Source of the DNA: DTLC01 sp964555645
GTDB lineage: Bacteria; Verrucomicrobiota; Verrucomicrobiia; Limisphaerales; DTLC01
Length of the DNA: 64,000 bases
Direction of reading: 5' to 3'
NCBI GenBank assembly: GCA_964555645.1
Contig: CAZKTA010000015.1
Coordinates: 1 to 64,000, forward strand
Made by a program: the position numbers and the translations under genes. The notes under the pieces are model-generated. The model was not told the DNA's origin. It made no database searches and saw nothing but the letters and a program-made list of their open reading frames with translations. Below, piece by piece: positions 17,201 to 26,173 of this stretch; position 1 is the stretch's first letter, and each line of letters begins with the position of its first letter.

Positions 17201-18334
17201 TTACTTCATCAGCCTGGTAAAAATTGTCTCCAAGGCCTCGCGGTGTGTTTCGCATACTACACAATTACGCGTGCCCAACAGAGCACGTCTCCCATAAAGC
17301 AAACCAAACAACCACCCACCTAAATTAAGTTTGCGCAAAACACGGTTATGACCCAGCACACCACTCAGATAACTGTGCATGTGCTCGCGGCAGTACCGAA
17401 GCCATTCAGCTTCAACGAAAGCATCGTCTTTAATCGCCTCTGATCGTTCTGCCAACGCCCTTAAGAACTCACTTTCCTTGTCCGGGGAAAGTCTTCGTGC
17501 ACCAGGCAACGGATCTGATTGCACAAACGGTATCAATTCCATCACCGAACTTGCATCGTCGGCAATTTTGAGTTTAACCAAAAACCCTTCATGAAAAGAT
17601 TTGCGCTCACGATAAATGGCTTCATCCATCACCAGTGCGCCTTGTCCATAGACTATGTGACCCCCTTGATAATTCTCGTACCCGCCCAGAACATGAGGAT
17701 GCTGCACCACTACAGCCTTGGCCCCCATCTCGATCATGAACCTGCAAGTCTCACGAATCCGCGGAGTCGGCACATGAAATTCAGCAGAACCATGCAAAAG
17801 AACAATTAGATAATCAATTTGCCCTCGCTGACTGTTAACGTTTCGTACAAAGTCAATCAGATCAAGTGGATTGGCTCCTGGACGGTCCTTGTGAGCGATC
17901 GAAAACTCGCGTTCGGCAACGCCAATAACACCGACCCGCACTCGACCGAGCGGCCGAATCAGAATTTGCCTCGCCTCGGCAAGGTTGTTCCCCGCCCCAA
18001 CAGTGGCTATGCCTGCCCTTTGGCAAACCGCCAAGGTATTCCGAAACCCGGCCTCACCATGATCCATTATGTGGTTATTGGCTAGGCAAAGCACATCTAT
18101 GCCTGCGGCTTTGATCCCGTTAATGCAACCAGATGGCTCGCCGAAGACAGGTCCCGTCTTCGCGATTGGCGATGGTTGTTCGATGAGCGGACACTCCAGA
18201 TTCGCAATTACAAGGTCGGCTTGCTCGAATTCAGGCAACAAATCATGGAACAGACTTTCTGCGTCGCCGCGTTCAAAATACGGCCGGTTACCCTCTATCG
18301 GACAAATGTCAGCTCCAATAATAACAGTTGGCAT
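17201..18334 (-). CDS. CapA-family protein (poly-gamma-glutamate synthesis/CapA type)
   Basis: 377 residues. The CapA metallophosphatase-like fold is marked by GADICPIEGNRPYF, ADLVIANLECPL, CLANNHIMDHGEAG, GVIGVAERE, LIVLLHGSAEFH and VVQHPHVLGGYE, in that order. CapA proteins serve in poly-gamma-glutamate or polysaccharide capsule export and anchoring; many relatives in EPS loci have unknown enzymatic roles. The usual N-terminal membrane anchor is absent, so this copy is probably soluble. Residues about 290-377 form an extra helical C-terminal region. A decayed second copy lies at 20748-21180. The gene follows a pyruvyl-transferase gene and a dead F420-hydrogenase-like gene. Confidence 0.85.
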   Translation of the reverse strand: MPTVIIGADICPIEGNRPYFERGDAESLFHDLLPEFEQADLVIANLECPLIEQPSPIAKTGPVFGEPSGCINGIKAAGIDVLCLANNHIMDHGEAGFRNTLAVCQRAGIATVGAGNNLAEARQILIRPLGRVRVGVIGVAEREFSIAHKDRPGANPLDLIDFVRNVNSQRGQIDYLIVLLHGSAEFHVPTPRIRETCRFMIEMGAKAVVVQHPHVLGGYENYQGGHIVYGQGALVMDEAIYRERKSFHEGFLVKLKIADDASSVMELIPFVQSDPLPGARRLSPDKESEFLRALAERSEAIKDDAFVEAEWLRYCREHMHSYLSGVLGHNRVLRKLNLGGWLFGLLYGRRALLGTRNCVVCETHREALETIFTRLMK

Positions 18335-18496
18335 TTGTTACAAGACCTATGCGAAACGGGAAAACAGGCTATGGAACCACGACCAACAAACTACCGGCAG
18401 CACAATGGTAACTGTTTTTCTCATCGCGCGTACTAACAATTCCCACGTGTAGCCGGGGTTTTCCGCGCAGAAAAACGACAGTACCGACCCGCATGG

Positions 18497-19108
18497 TCAG
18501 CTAGCACGGGACGGAGTTAAATTACGTTTTGAACTGCCACTATCTTGAGTGGCCTCCCGATGATTACACAGAGCCCGCGCGCTTTCTCCAACAGCCCTAT
18601 ACCGTTGCACACAGACGCGCGCGAATGGTGGGACGGGCGCTGCCAGCAACTCAGCACATGTGCGGTTCAAACAAGTGCGATTGTGGATCGGGTCTGCCGC
18701 GTCTTGGGCAATACGTGGCACCCTGTTCATTCCCAGCAGCTCAACGGCATAGGGCGCCCGGGCTGTTAGCGTCCCACCCAACAAGCCGAGAAACTGCATC
18801 TCTGGGTCGGTGGCATAGGGCGTCCAAAGCCATGTCACCGAGCACCATTCTTTTCCCAGATTTGGATTCAGCCCGCTGCCCGAAGACTCCTTGGCAGAGT
18901 ACCAATAGGCACCATCGATAACTGGGCACACTGCAATGCAATCTGTGTGGCCGACGCGCTGGTCGTTCTGCACTACGTAGCGAATACCCTCGTCTGTGAA
19001 AACGAAAAGTTGTGCCATTTGGTCCAGACAAGCCCAGGCCTAGGTCACATAACTCAGGCAACCCCCTACACAGCAAACAACATCCCTGAGCTTCCGCAAA
19101 GTTACCAT
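18497..19108 (-). pseudogene. Remnant of a coenzyme F420 hydrogenase beta-subunit-like Fe-S protein
   Basis: From the ATG at 19108 the minus strand reads MVTLRKLRDVVCCVGGCLSY, like the Cys-rich N-terminus of this family (C-x2-C-G-x-C), then hits an in-frame TAG. The same frame resumes with FTDEGIRYVVQND, CIAVCPVIDG and NPNLGKEWCSVTWLW, then ATDPEMQFLGLLGGTLTA, which equals the family's D-P-E-x-R-F-x-G-S-S-G-G-A-L-T motif with lost Gly and Ser residues. Beyond about 18700 the match fades, so the C-terminal two thirds are missing. Proteins of this family are commonly encoded next to polysaccharide pyruvyl transferases, and that is exactly where this one lies (42 bases downstream of one). Family assignment is by pattern recognition only. 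Confidence 0.65.
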
Positions 19109-19149
19109 GGGCCGTAAAAGTATTTCTCTTCACCCAAAGAGACGCTTGC

Positions 19150-20484
19150 TCAACCGGTTGCTAATGCAGTTGTAGCCGCACTATTTGACGAACGGATTTC
19201 TCGAAACAACCGCGCGAAGGTTTCTCTCAATTGATCACGGGCCCGGTCCGCCTGTTCTTTCAACTTCGGTCGGACTGCATCTCGCTGCCGGTAAAGCTCA
19301 AGTATGCGCGTGACTGCCTCAGATTCACCAATCCCGCGCGCATCCAACACCCAATCCCCCATTCCAACGGTTTCAAACACACCAACAAATTTCCGGCTAT
19401 AAGCAATGCCTACAGTAGGGATACCTTGCGATAGGGCTGCGATACACGCATGCATGCGCGAACCTACGAAGAATTCGCACTGACCAATGACGCCTTTAAG
19501 CTGATGACAGTTGTAATCTCCAAAGACAACGCGCGTTCGCAGCTGTAGGTGTGGCGGCAGTGCGGCCCGAACGCGCCGGCATGCTTCTTGATCACTTTCT
19601 ACGCTTTGAGCAGGAGCATACGTATGCGGGATCAACCATAGCTCTCCAGGATACTCCTCTAAAAGGGTTGCAGCCAGCCGGGGCAATAAGGCGCCATAGT
19701 CTAGCTTCAACCCAAACATGTTATCCCGCGTGTAACCGCCGTTGTACATGAGCCCATTGACGTTCAACCCGATCGGCGGCGTTCCCAACTTTGCGCCAGT
19801 CAAGACCGACAAGTTAAGTGGTGGGTCCGTCTCGAGCCGGCTTGGCACTTCTACCTCCAAGGCAAAGGCCACATCGGGGCTTAGCCAAACATACTTTGTT
19901 GGCCCCACGAGTTGTTGAGCCACCCACTGGCTTTCTCGATCTCGAGCCACGATCACTCGTGAACGCTTTAAAAGGTATTGCCCTAACCACCGCGTCCAGG
20001 CACGCTGGAATGGACCGTAGGTTTGAGGGAATTGCACAAGCTCACCTTTGACCAGAATTACAGTCCAAGCCACCAAGAACCCCAGCAAAAACCGGCGCCA
20101 CCCATATAGGTCGCTGAAACTATCTCCCCCACGGATGTCGCCGACCACATCCATTTCTCGCAGTGCAACAATCCAAGGGGTGTGCTGAGCCAGCCATTGG
20201 CGCACCCGGGCCAGAGGAAGCAAACGGTACAACAGACTTGCAAACAATATCCACGCCAGATGCTCCTTCATCCTAGCGCGTGGAGAGAGCCGGTGGTTAA
20301 CTACGCGAACCTCCAAAGTCTGGTTTCCGATCTGGAACGGCAACCGGCCTGCCTCGTAATGCCCCACGAACAACACAACTTCCTGACACCCGCTACCGAT
20401 GCAAAGTGATACCAGGGACGCGGCCAACGCTCTCACCCCGCGATTACCAGCGCTCACCGGAGTGCCGAGTATTCCCACCTTCAT
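19150..20484 (-). CDS. Polysaccharide pyruvyl transferase family protein
   Basis: 444 residues from the ATG at 20484, which follows AGGA at good spacing; an upstream frame extension to 20511 is not needed. The fold is recognisable from MKVGILGTPVSAGNRGVRAL, DVVGDIRGGDSFSDLYG, FPQTYGPFQRAWTRWLG, VIVARDRESQWVAQQL, SPDVAFALE, PPIGLNVNGLMY, VGSRMHACIAALSQGIPTVG and YSRKFVGVFE. These enzymes move pyruvate from phosphoenolpyruvate to sugars, forming acidic ketals, or act as related glycosyltransferase-like proteins. A cytoplasmic role in decorating EPS repeat units is likely. It sits between a dead CapA copy and a dead F420-hydrogenase-like gene, and is itself intact. Confidence 0.88.
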   Translation of the reverse strand: MKVGILGTPVSAGNRGVRALAASLVSLCIGSGCQEVVLFVGHYEAGRLPFQIGNQTLEVRVVNHRLSPRARMKEHLAWILFASLLYRLLPLARVRQWLAQHTPWIVALREMDVVGDIRGGDSFSDLYGWRRFLLGFLVAWTVILVKGELVQFPQTYGPFQRAWTRWLGQYLLKRSRVIVARDRESQWVAQQLVGPTKYVWLSPDVAFALEVEVPSRLETDPPLNLSVLTGAKLGTPPIGLNVNGLMYNGGYTRDNMFGLKLDYGALLPRLAATLLEEYPGELWLIPHTYAPAQSVESDQEACRRVRAALPPHLQLRTRVVFGDYNCHQLKGVIGQCEFFVGSRMHACIAALSQGIPTVGIAYSRKFVGVFETVGMGDWVLDARGIGESEAVTRILELYRQRDAVRPKLKEQADRARDQLRETFARLFREIRSSNSAATTALATG

Positions 20485-20747
20485 GTTGTCCTGCCTACCA
20501 GAAGAAGGCAACCGACCACCAATGCGTTTCAGACAAAGTCATTTTCTCACCTTGTGTAGCCTCATTCTACCAATTCTAACTCGCCATACGCACGCGTGGT
20601 CAATCGAGTTAAGTCAACCTGCGTTCGCATCCAAAATCGTGCCTAGCACGTCATGACCAGCCGCCTCGCAAAACCGGAGCAATTCGTTCTTCTTGAAGAA
20701 GTGGTTTCAGCTACAGATATTTCGCCATTCGGTCCGCCTGCCCAAGT

Positions 20748-21180
20748 CCGTTAGTTTCGGCCACTGGCAGAATTGCCACTCGGACACCGTTTCTTTCCCA
20801 CAAGAACGGTCGCCCAGAGTCCTGCAGGTTTCCCAGAGGCGTCCCCCGTGGCAATGTAAACCCGCTGCCAAGCCGCTTTAGTACACCGTAACCCCGCTGT
20901 TCCGTGACCAATAATGTTGTTGTTTGCGAGTCACAGCAATGCAATCCCAGCGCGCCGAAGCGCTTCTTACACACCAAGCAGGCACACTAAGGTTGGGGCC
21001 CGTTTTGCAGATCGGCGAAGGTCACTCAAGCAGGTGACTCTCAAGATCCGCCACCATCAGATCTGTCTTCCCAAACAACGTGAGCAGATTGTAATACCGC
21101 CTTTCTGCATTACCAATTCCGAGGTAAGACCGATTCGCTTTAATCAGACAAAGATCGGCATCTATCAACACCCCTGTCAT
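20748..21180 (-). pseudogene. Dead second copy of the CapA-like gene
   Basis: The minus strand from the ATG at 21180 reads MTGVLIDADLCLIKANRSYL, which aligns residue by residue with MPTVIIGADICPIEGNRPYF of the intact CapA-like protein at 17201-18334. It continues with KTDLMVADLESHLLE, then a stop in place of a Gln codon, then PSPICKTGP as in the intact copy. After a frame change it reads GIALL, a TGA stop where the intact copy has Cys, then LANNNIIGHGTAGLR, matching LANNHIMDHGEAGFR. A further frame gives NGVRVAILPVAE against GRVRVGVIGVAE. At least two stops and two frameshifts are present and the rest of the gene is gone. No function remains. Confidence 0.85.
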
Positions 21181-21829
21181 TGCCTGTTACTTCATGGTTG
21201 AGCCACCCGGCGATAAATACAACCACATTTCAACGCCAACCTTAGAATTCCCTCTGACGCCCCATGCCCTTATATCCCATTGGATGTGTTTGCGCTACTT
21301 TGCATCATAGTCAGCGATATAATCCCATTCCTACAAGCGCCTATCACACCCGTTGCTCCAGCCGGTTGTTTTCATTAGATCGGCGGTGTGATACGCCGCA
21401 TGGCTCAAGTGTTCTGCTTCTCCGTCTTTTCCACCGTTTGATAAATCTCAGCCGATAAACACCTATAAGCTCTTAATCTGCCGGCGCAATCTGATGCGTC
21501 GGACTTGGACCCTTATGTGCGTTTCAAGCGCAATCCTCTTGACCACGACGTGCCCGCTTCGCTGGGAGGGCAGGTCTAACCGATTGCATATGTATCCCAA
21601 ATTCCGCTGTTGCCAGCCTTGACATATCACAGGTACCGGTTTGAACACCCCGAGAACACCAGCGAACCGGTCCCGGATGTTCCCACCCTTGGCCAGGATG
21701 ATATCCTCGGCCGCGTTACGCTTACGCCGGCATCGTGGTTGGTTGGCACACAGGCCCTGGCCGAAGCCTCGCAGCGTTCGTTCTTTGGAGCCAGGTACGA
21801 TCCCACTGCGATGAATAGGGTTCCATCCA
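21181..21829. other. Degraded stretch, identity not recognised
   Basis: A minus-strand frame of 128 codons (21463-21849) reads RTLRGFGQGLCANQPR and ILAKGGNIRDRFAGVLGVF but matches no family I know and overlaps the end of the GNAT-like gene. Its composition and position between a dead CapA copy and an intact gene suggest another decayed EPS gene. Nothing else is visible. Confidence 0.4.
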
Positions 21830-22774
21830 TCAAGTGCTTGCAGCGTCATTGGGAACCTCCTCTAGCCTTGAGATGAGAGAGATGCGCCCCCAGCCCATCT
21901 GCGCCAACGCACCAGGGTAGAGAATCCGAAGCATACAGTAGGCCCAGGGATAAAGTCGGCAATAAGCGGCCACGCTCACAATCTTTGCCCCACGCTTTAG
22001 CTTGAAATCATTCAATGAGGTTTTCCTAGATACGCCACCCAAATACAAAAATTTAACGCCTTCGGATTCTGTTGTGATGCAATACAATGTATGAACCAGC
22101 AGGTCGGAAACTCTATGACTTAACGCGTCACTATGACAGAATGTTGGTCCCCCTATGGCTACATCTTGCACGCGGTATATACTATCCACGCCTACCAGAC
22201 GTCCCTCACAAAATGCTCCCAGAACCTTGACCTTGTCAGTAGAAAAGATGACTTCTGCCCATGAGGCAAAACGTTCTTTCCGCAACCTATCGGCCCTCCA
22301 ATGATAACGGGTGCGCTGTTGGAAGGAGCAATATACTGGCCAGGCATGATCCACGAAATAACCGACGTTTGATATATCTCTCACTGCGAACCATTTCATT
22401 GCCCTCCGCACACCTTGTCGGAATTGCCTCGGACTATTCGCAAGCTCATATTCGCCCATCTGATCCCATATGATGAGCTGGATCGTCGAATTTGCAGCGC
22501 GCCAGTCCTCAACTGCATGCTGATAACCGCCCAGCCAGGAGGTCTTCGGTGCTCGTGCACGCCCGCGCTGGATTGTCGTAAACGGAAAGGCAGGGCGCCA
22601 AAAGCCAGGGCGCACCTGCCGCCATCCTACACCTTCCACCTCCACAATGGTCGCACCCAGCCCACGTTCGAGTCTGTAGAACTTTTCTAACGTCATCGGT
22701 TCAAGATTGGCACCCCAATCGATCCCACGATCTTGTCCGTGTGTTTTCTCGGACTGTCCCTGGCCTGCCGGCAT
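21830..22774 (-). CDS. GNAT/FemAB-related transferase, paralogue of the 16.1-kb gene
   Basis: 314 residues from the ATG at 22774; an internal ATG at 22696 (MTLEKFYRL) aligns with the probable start of the paralogue at 16139-16966 and is a good alternative. Shared features are the N-terminal LERGLGATIVEVEGVGWRQV, QQRTRYHWRADRLRKERF in the middle (compare YERTRYGYLKERRKRPAF) and VLGAFCEGRLVGVDSIYRV. The C-terminal half carries GVKFLYLGGVSRKTSLNDF and KLKRGAKIV, as in GNAT folds that act on bulky acceptors. It likely modifies a polysaccharide precursor. The paralogues differ widely in sequence, so the duplication is old. Confidence 0.7.
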   Translation of the reverse strand: MPAGQGQSEKTHGQDRGIDWGANLEPMTLEKFYRLERGLGATIVEVEGVGWRQVRPGFWRPAFPFTTIQRGRARAPKTSWLGGYQHAVEDWRAANSTIQLIIWDQMGEYELANSPRQFRQGVRRAMKWFAVRDISNVGYFVDHAWPVYCSFQQRTRYHWRADRLRKERFASWAEVIFSTDKVKVLGAFCEGRLVGVDSIYRVQDVAIGGPTFCHSDALSHRVSDLLVHTLYCITTESEGVKFLYLGGVSRKTSLNDFKLKRGAKIVSVAAYCRLYPWAYCMLRILYPGALAQMGWGRISLISRLEEVPNDAAST

Positions 22775-23577
22775 AATGTTCTATGTTTTACCCGAACAGC
22801 GTGACCTGGCAGCGCTTTGCATGGTGTATGATTTGACGCGGTTTCGCCCGCGGACGTGATCAACCTGCGACAGTCACCTGGAACGTTTCCCGGCGAATCT
22901 TAGGTGTAACCCGTGCTTGCGCTTACGATCCCAGGCCCTGACGCACTTTCCTTGTTTTGCCGTGCAACCGGCCCGTTATCTTCTAAGCGTAAAGCTCTTT
23001 TTTCCAAGTGCCGAATCGGAATGCTGGCCGAGTTTCCTGTGTGCCCATCTGTCTGAGTGCCACACTGCTACAGCTGCCCAATCCGTTGCCGCAGGCTTAG
23101 CCCGACACCAAGCCGCAGCCTTATACCCACTCGAGGGCTCTCAATAACGACCGGCGACTCGGTTTTGTGCTTAGCATGTTTTAATCAATGTAGCAGCTTT
23201 CAGGTTTCGTGCTGCTTTATCTGCCCACGCCACCAAAGCCGACCAAGCTCAAAACGAGGCTCTGCTTGTAATACACCGCCGATGGCAGCTTTTGCAGACC
23301 AGAAAATCAACGTCACAGAGGAAATGTCACGTCGGTGTTCACCTGTGATAGGTGATAAACTAGCCTCTCGAACATGCCGACCATTGGCAATACCGGCCTG
23401 TAAACCCGACCCAGTTTATATAAGTGTAGTTCCCACATCGCGACTCCAAAAGCTTTGCCGCATCCGTTTTCGGGTCCGCCAATTCACTACGTGCTCTGGG
23501 AAGCCTTTCACCCCGGTACAGTCAAACCCACTCGCCTGCCTGAGCCCATCGACCAAGTTCGCAGGCTGAGTGAGGTC
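22775..23577. other. 0.8-kb stretch without an intact gene
   Basis: Frames on both strands are short and unsupported. On the minus strand a run reading LYKLGRVYRPVLPMVG and FERLVYHLSQVNTDV (about 23425 down to 23320) looks like the helical N-terminus of a serine-acetyltransferase-like protein and is then broken by stops, so a dead acetyltransferase is possible. I hold this weakly. Confidence 0.35.
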
Positions 23578-25086
23578 TCAGGTTGAACCGCATTGAGACG
23601 CCGACGAATGCCAAGGGCCGCCGCTCATACAATGCCGCAGCACCGCTTTATGATCACCTCTCCGGATTCCACTCCAGATTACACGGGCCTCGGCCCTCAG
23701 TTCAGGTTGTAAACAAACAGTTATGATCCCAGCCGCTAAAGCCCCAAGGAACGCCAGCACGAGCGAGCTCCACGCTGGAGATTCTGCGAGCTTCACCCCC
23801 AGCAGACCACTCGCACCGGCCGAGACGAGTATCCATAGCGTAGGACGAAGGGTCAGTTCCAACCGTAGACAATCTCTCTGCCATAGCCGCCATGCGCAAA
23901 CCCAAATGGCCAGCAGTTCGCCTACCAACCCGCACGCGGCCAAAGTCCATAGAGGCCATCCCTGCGATGCAGCGACAAACGCCGGCACCAAAGAGGTTGC
24001 CCGGAACAAGTTGGCCACCAATTGGCTTTTGGAATCCCCCTTGGCAAGGTTTGCAACAGCCACCGCTATGCGCAACGAGCGAAATCCAGCGACTGCGGCC
24101 AACAATCCCATCAGCGTGCCTGCTCCTGCGTACTTAGGCCCGTACACAAAGCGCATGAGCGCCTCTGCACCTATCATCATGCCTGCGGTTGACGTCGCTG
24201 CATACAGACTCATTACACCCATGGCCTGCCGATACCGACGAGCAAACGCTACAACGTCATCTTGGGCCCGCGCTACCACAGGGAAAGCTACCGAGTTGAA
24301 AATGCGGCCGACAAGAAATTGCGGCGCCATAACTAAGGTCACAGCCGCTGCATACGGCGCCAACTCGGTCATGTTATAAAATGTCGCTACCAGAAACTGG
24401 TCACCCTGTATGATCCCAAACATTAAGAAGCCAGTCAGAATCAGCGGCCATCCAAAACGTATCATCCGGATGCCATACTCCCGGCGCCATGCCCATCGAA
24501 AAGCATTCTCCGCCCATAAGTGCGAGATGGCACAACCGAGAAATGCCTTGGCAAACAACAAAATCAGCACTGCCCGGTAGTCCCTCAGCCACGTTGCTAT
24601 TGGCCAGGTTGCAAGCGTAATTATCAGCTGAGGCACGGCTTCTACAGCCGCAGCCGGACCAAACCGCAAGTGTCGCTCGAACCTCCGCACGTCCAAATGT
24701 TCCAGGCCTCGGACGAGCACAACTCCAGCCAACATGGTTAAAGCCCATGCGTGATCGCGAATGCCAAACCAGTCGGCTAGCCACGGCGCCAACGCCACGA
24801 TCAAAACTGCACTTGCCACCCCGGCAACTGTTTGTAAAGTGTGTCCTGTCGCGACAAAGTCTGGATTGTCACCCTCCTTGTCCTGCACCAAAAACCTGCC
24901 CACGCTTAGCTTGGCAGTGAATTCTAGGAGACTCATAACCATACCAAACGCAGCAGCTAACCCGAAGTCTGCTTTGCTCAAGACCCGGGCCAAAATCATG
25001 TTCCGGACAAAAGACGCAATATAACCCGTGCCCTCAGCCAGAGTGATACACATGGTCCCGCAGACCACCTGTTTACGCAACGACAT
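23578..25086 (-). CDS. Wzx-type oligosaccharide flippase
   Basis: 502 residues with about twelve to fourteen hydrophobic segments throughout, as in the MOP/polysaccharide flippase superfamily. The N-terminus (VCGTMCITLAEGTGYIASF, ARVLSKADFGLAAAFG) matches the first two helices of Wzx-like proteins, including the conserved R-x-L-x-x-x-D-F-G turn. Other clear parts are GDQFLVATFYNMTELAPYAA and VVARAQDDVVAFARRYRQAM. It should translocate undecaprenyl-linked repeat units across the inner membrane before polymerisation by the product of the gene at 31118-32431. It lies alone between degraded DNA and a hexapeptide acetyltransferase gene, 219 bases from it. Confidence 0.9.
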   Translation of the reverse strand: MSLRKQVVCGTMCITLAEGTGYIASFVRNMILARVLSKADFGLAAAFGMVMSLLEFTAKLSVGRFLVQDKEGDNPDFVATGHTLQTVAGVASAVLIVALAPWLADWFGIRDHAWALTMLAGVVLVRGLEHLDVRRFERHLRFGPAAAVEAVPQLIITLATWPIATWLRDYRAVLILLFAKAFLGCAISHLWAENAFRWAWRREYGIRMIRFGWPLILTGFLMFGIIQGDQFLVATFYNMTELAPYAAAVTLVMAPQFLVGRIFNSVAFPVVARAQDDVVAFARRYRQAMGVMSLYAATSTAGMMIGAEALMRFVYGPKYAGAGTLMGLLAAVAGFRSLRIAVAVANLAKGDSKSQLVANLFRATSLVPAFVAASQGWPLWTLAACGLVGELLAIWVCAWRLWQRDCLRLELTLRPTLWILVSAGASGLLGVKLAESPAWSSLVLAFLGALAAGIITVCLQPELRAEARVIWSGIRRGDHKAVLRHCMSGGPWHSSASQCGST

Positions 25087-25305
25087 TACAGTAACGCGAC
25101 GCCAAAACCACCGCTACCGTTTTGGTGTGGACAAGTGCTGCCCATGCAAAACTACCCGAAACTCAGCTCTGCAGAAAACAACCACATCGACACTAGTAGA
25201 TTACAATCGAGTGGTACTTCTCTCCTCACGATCTCACACTATGCTCCCGCAGCAGCCGGTGTACACTCGGCATAGGTCTTCAACTTCACGCTTCGCATTT
25301 GCGGT

Positions 25306-26064
25306 TTATGATGAACCTATCGTCCGTGGGGGGAATGCATGGCAGAACTGTTGCAACCTTTGCCCATCCAAAGGTTGAGTAAAAAGCTCGACATGCTGAG
25401 CAAGCTTGTCCAGCGGCTCTAACCACCACTCCGAAGCTGCAACGGCTCGCTCCACATCCGGAGCAAACCGCTTACGGATGGGCTGGGCAGGATTACCTGC
25501 CACTACGGTAAAGGCAGGTACATCCTTTGTAACTACACTACCGGCTGCTATGATAGCGCCGTTCCCGATCTTCCGGCACTTGGGCAAAATGATGACCCCT
25601 GCCCCAATCCATACATCATTGCCGACCTCTAGAGGATTTGACTCTATGCCCGGTAACAGGTCTTCAGTAACCATACCCAAACGTCGCAGAAAGAAAATCG
25701 GATGTTGTGAAACATGGCTGACCGGATGATTGCGCCGTAAAATCTTTACATTGCTCGCGATACTGCAAAACCTGCCAATGACCGTTCCCGGCGGCAGATG
25801 CCCGGGTTTCAATCCCGGACTATACGAGTACATTCCAAATTCTACGCCATGGTACATCCGGGCTACTCGTCGCCAAGCAGGTGAAAACATAATGCCGCCT
25901 TCCCATCTAAGCATCACCGCCCGTAACAAAGGACGCAACGCTTCCCAACGATAGAGTGTTACACAGCAACTACCCACAAAGCTGGGTTTCATCGTCAATG
26001 CATACTGTCGAACTCGATTATTGGGGGGGAAAAATGCTCGACCATCCCAACGCACAGCTTCCAT
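25306..26064 (-). CDS. Hexapeptide-repeat acyltransferase
   Basis: 252 residues. Left-handed beta-helix repeats run from about 90 to 205: GTVIGRFCSIASNVKIL, NPLEVGNDVWIGAGVII, LPKCRKIGNGAIIAAGSVV and TKDVPAFTVVAGNPAQPI. This is the xenobiotic/sugar O-acetyltransferase (CatB/LbH) pattern. The catalytic His is probably that of RRNHPVSHVS. The N-terminal 85 residues have two hydrophobic patches and a variable region. Likely substrate is a sugar residue of the EPS repeat unit, with acetyl-CoA as donor. The ATG at 26064 follows GAGAAT; an internal ATG at 25992 is an alternative. Confidence 0.85.
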   Translation of the reverse strand: MEAVRWDGRAFFPPNNRVRQYALTMKPSFVGSCCVTLYRWEALRPLLRAVMLRWEGGIMFSPAWRRVARMYHGVEFGMYSYSPGLKPGHLPPGTVIGRFCSIASNVKILRRNHPVSHVSQHPIFFLRRLGMVTEDLLPGIESNPLEVGNDVWIGAGVIILPKCRKIGNGAIIAAGSVVTKDVPAFTVVAGNPAQPIRKRFAPDVERAVAASEWWLEPLDKLAQHVELFTQPLDGQRLQQFCHAFPPRTIGSS

Positions 26065-26173
26065 ATTCTCAGCTTGTTATCTAAATCCTTCGCTCAATCC
26101 GGCACTGACTTGTACGCTTCGTATAACTTTATCCTACGCTGCCTCTACCTGTTCGCATGTCGTGTCTAGTGTT

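Noticed and set aside
22807..22820. Plus-strand TGGCAG...TTTGC resembling a sigma-54 site
   Set aside because: The GG and GC are nine bases apart instead of ten, the -24 element ends in G, and no plus-strand gene follows.
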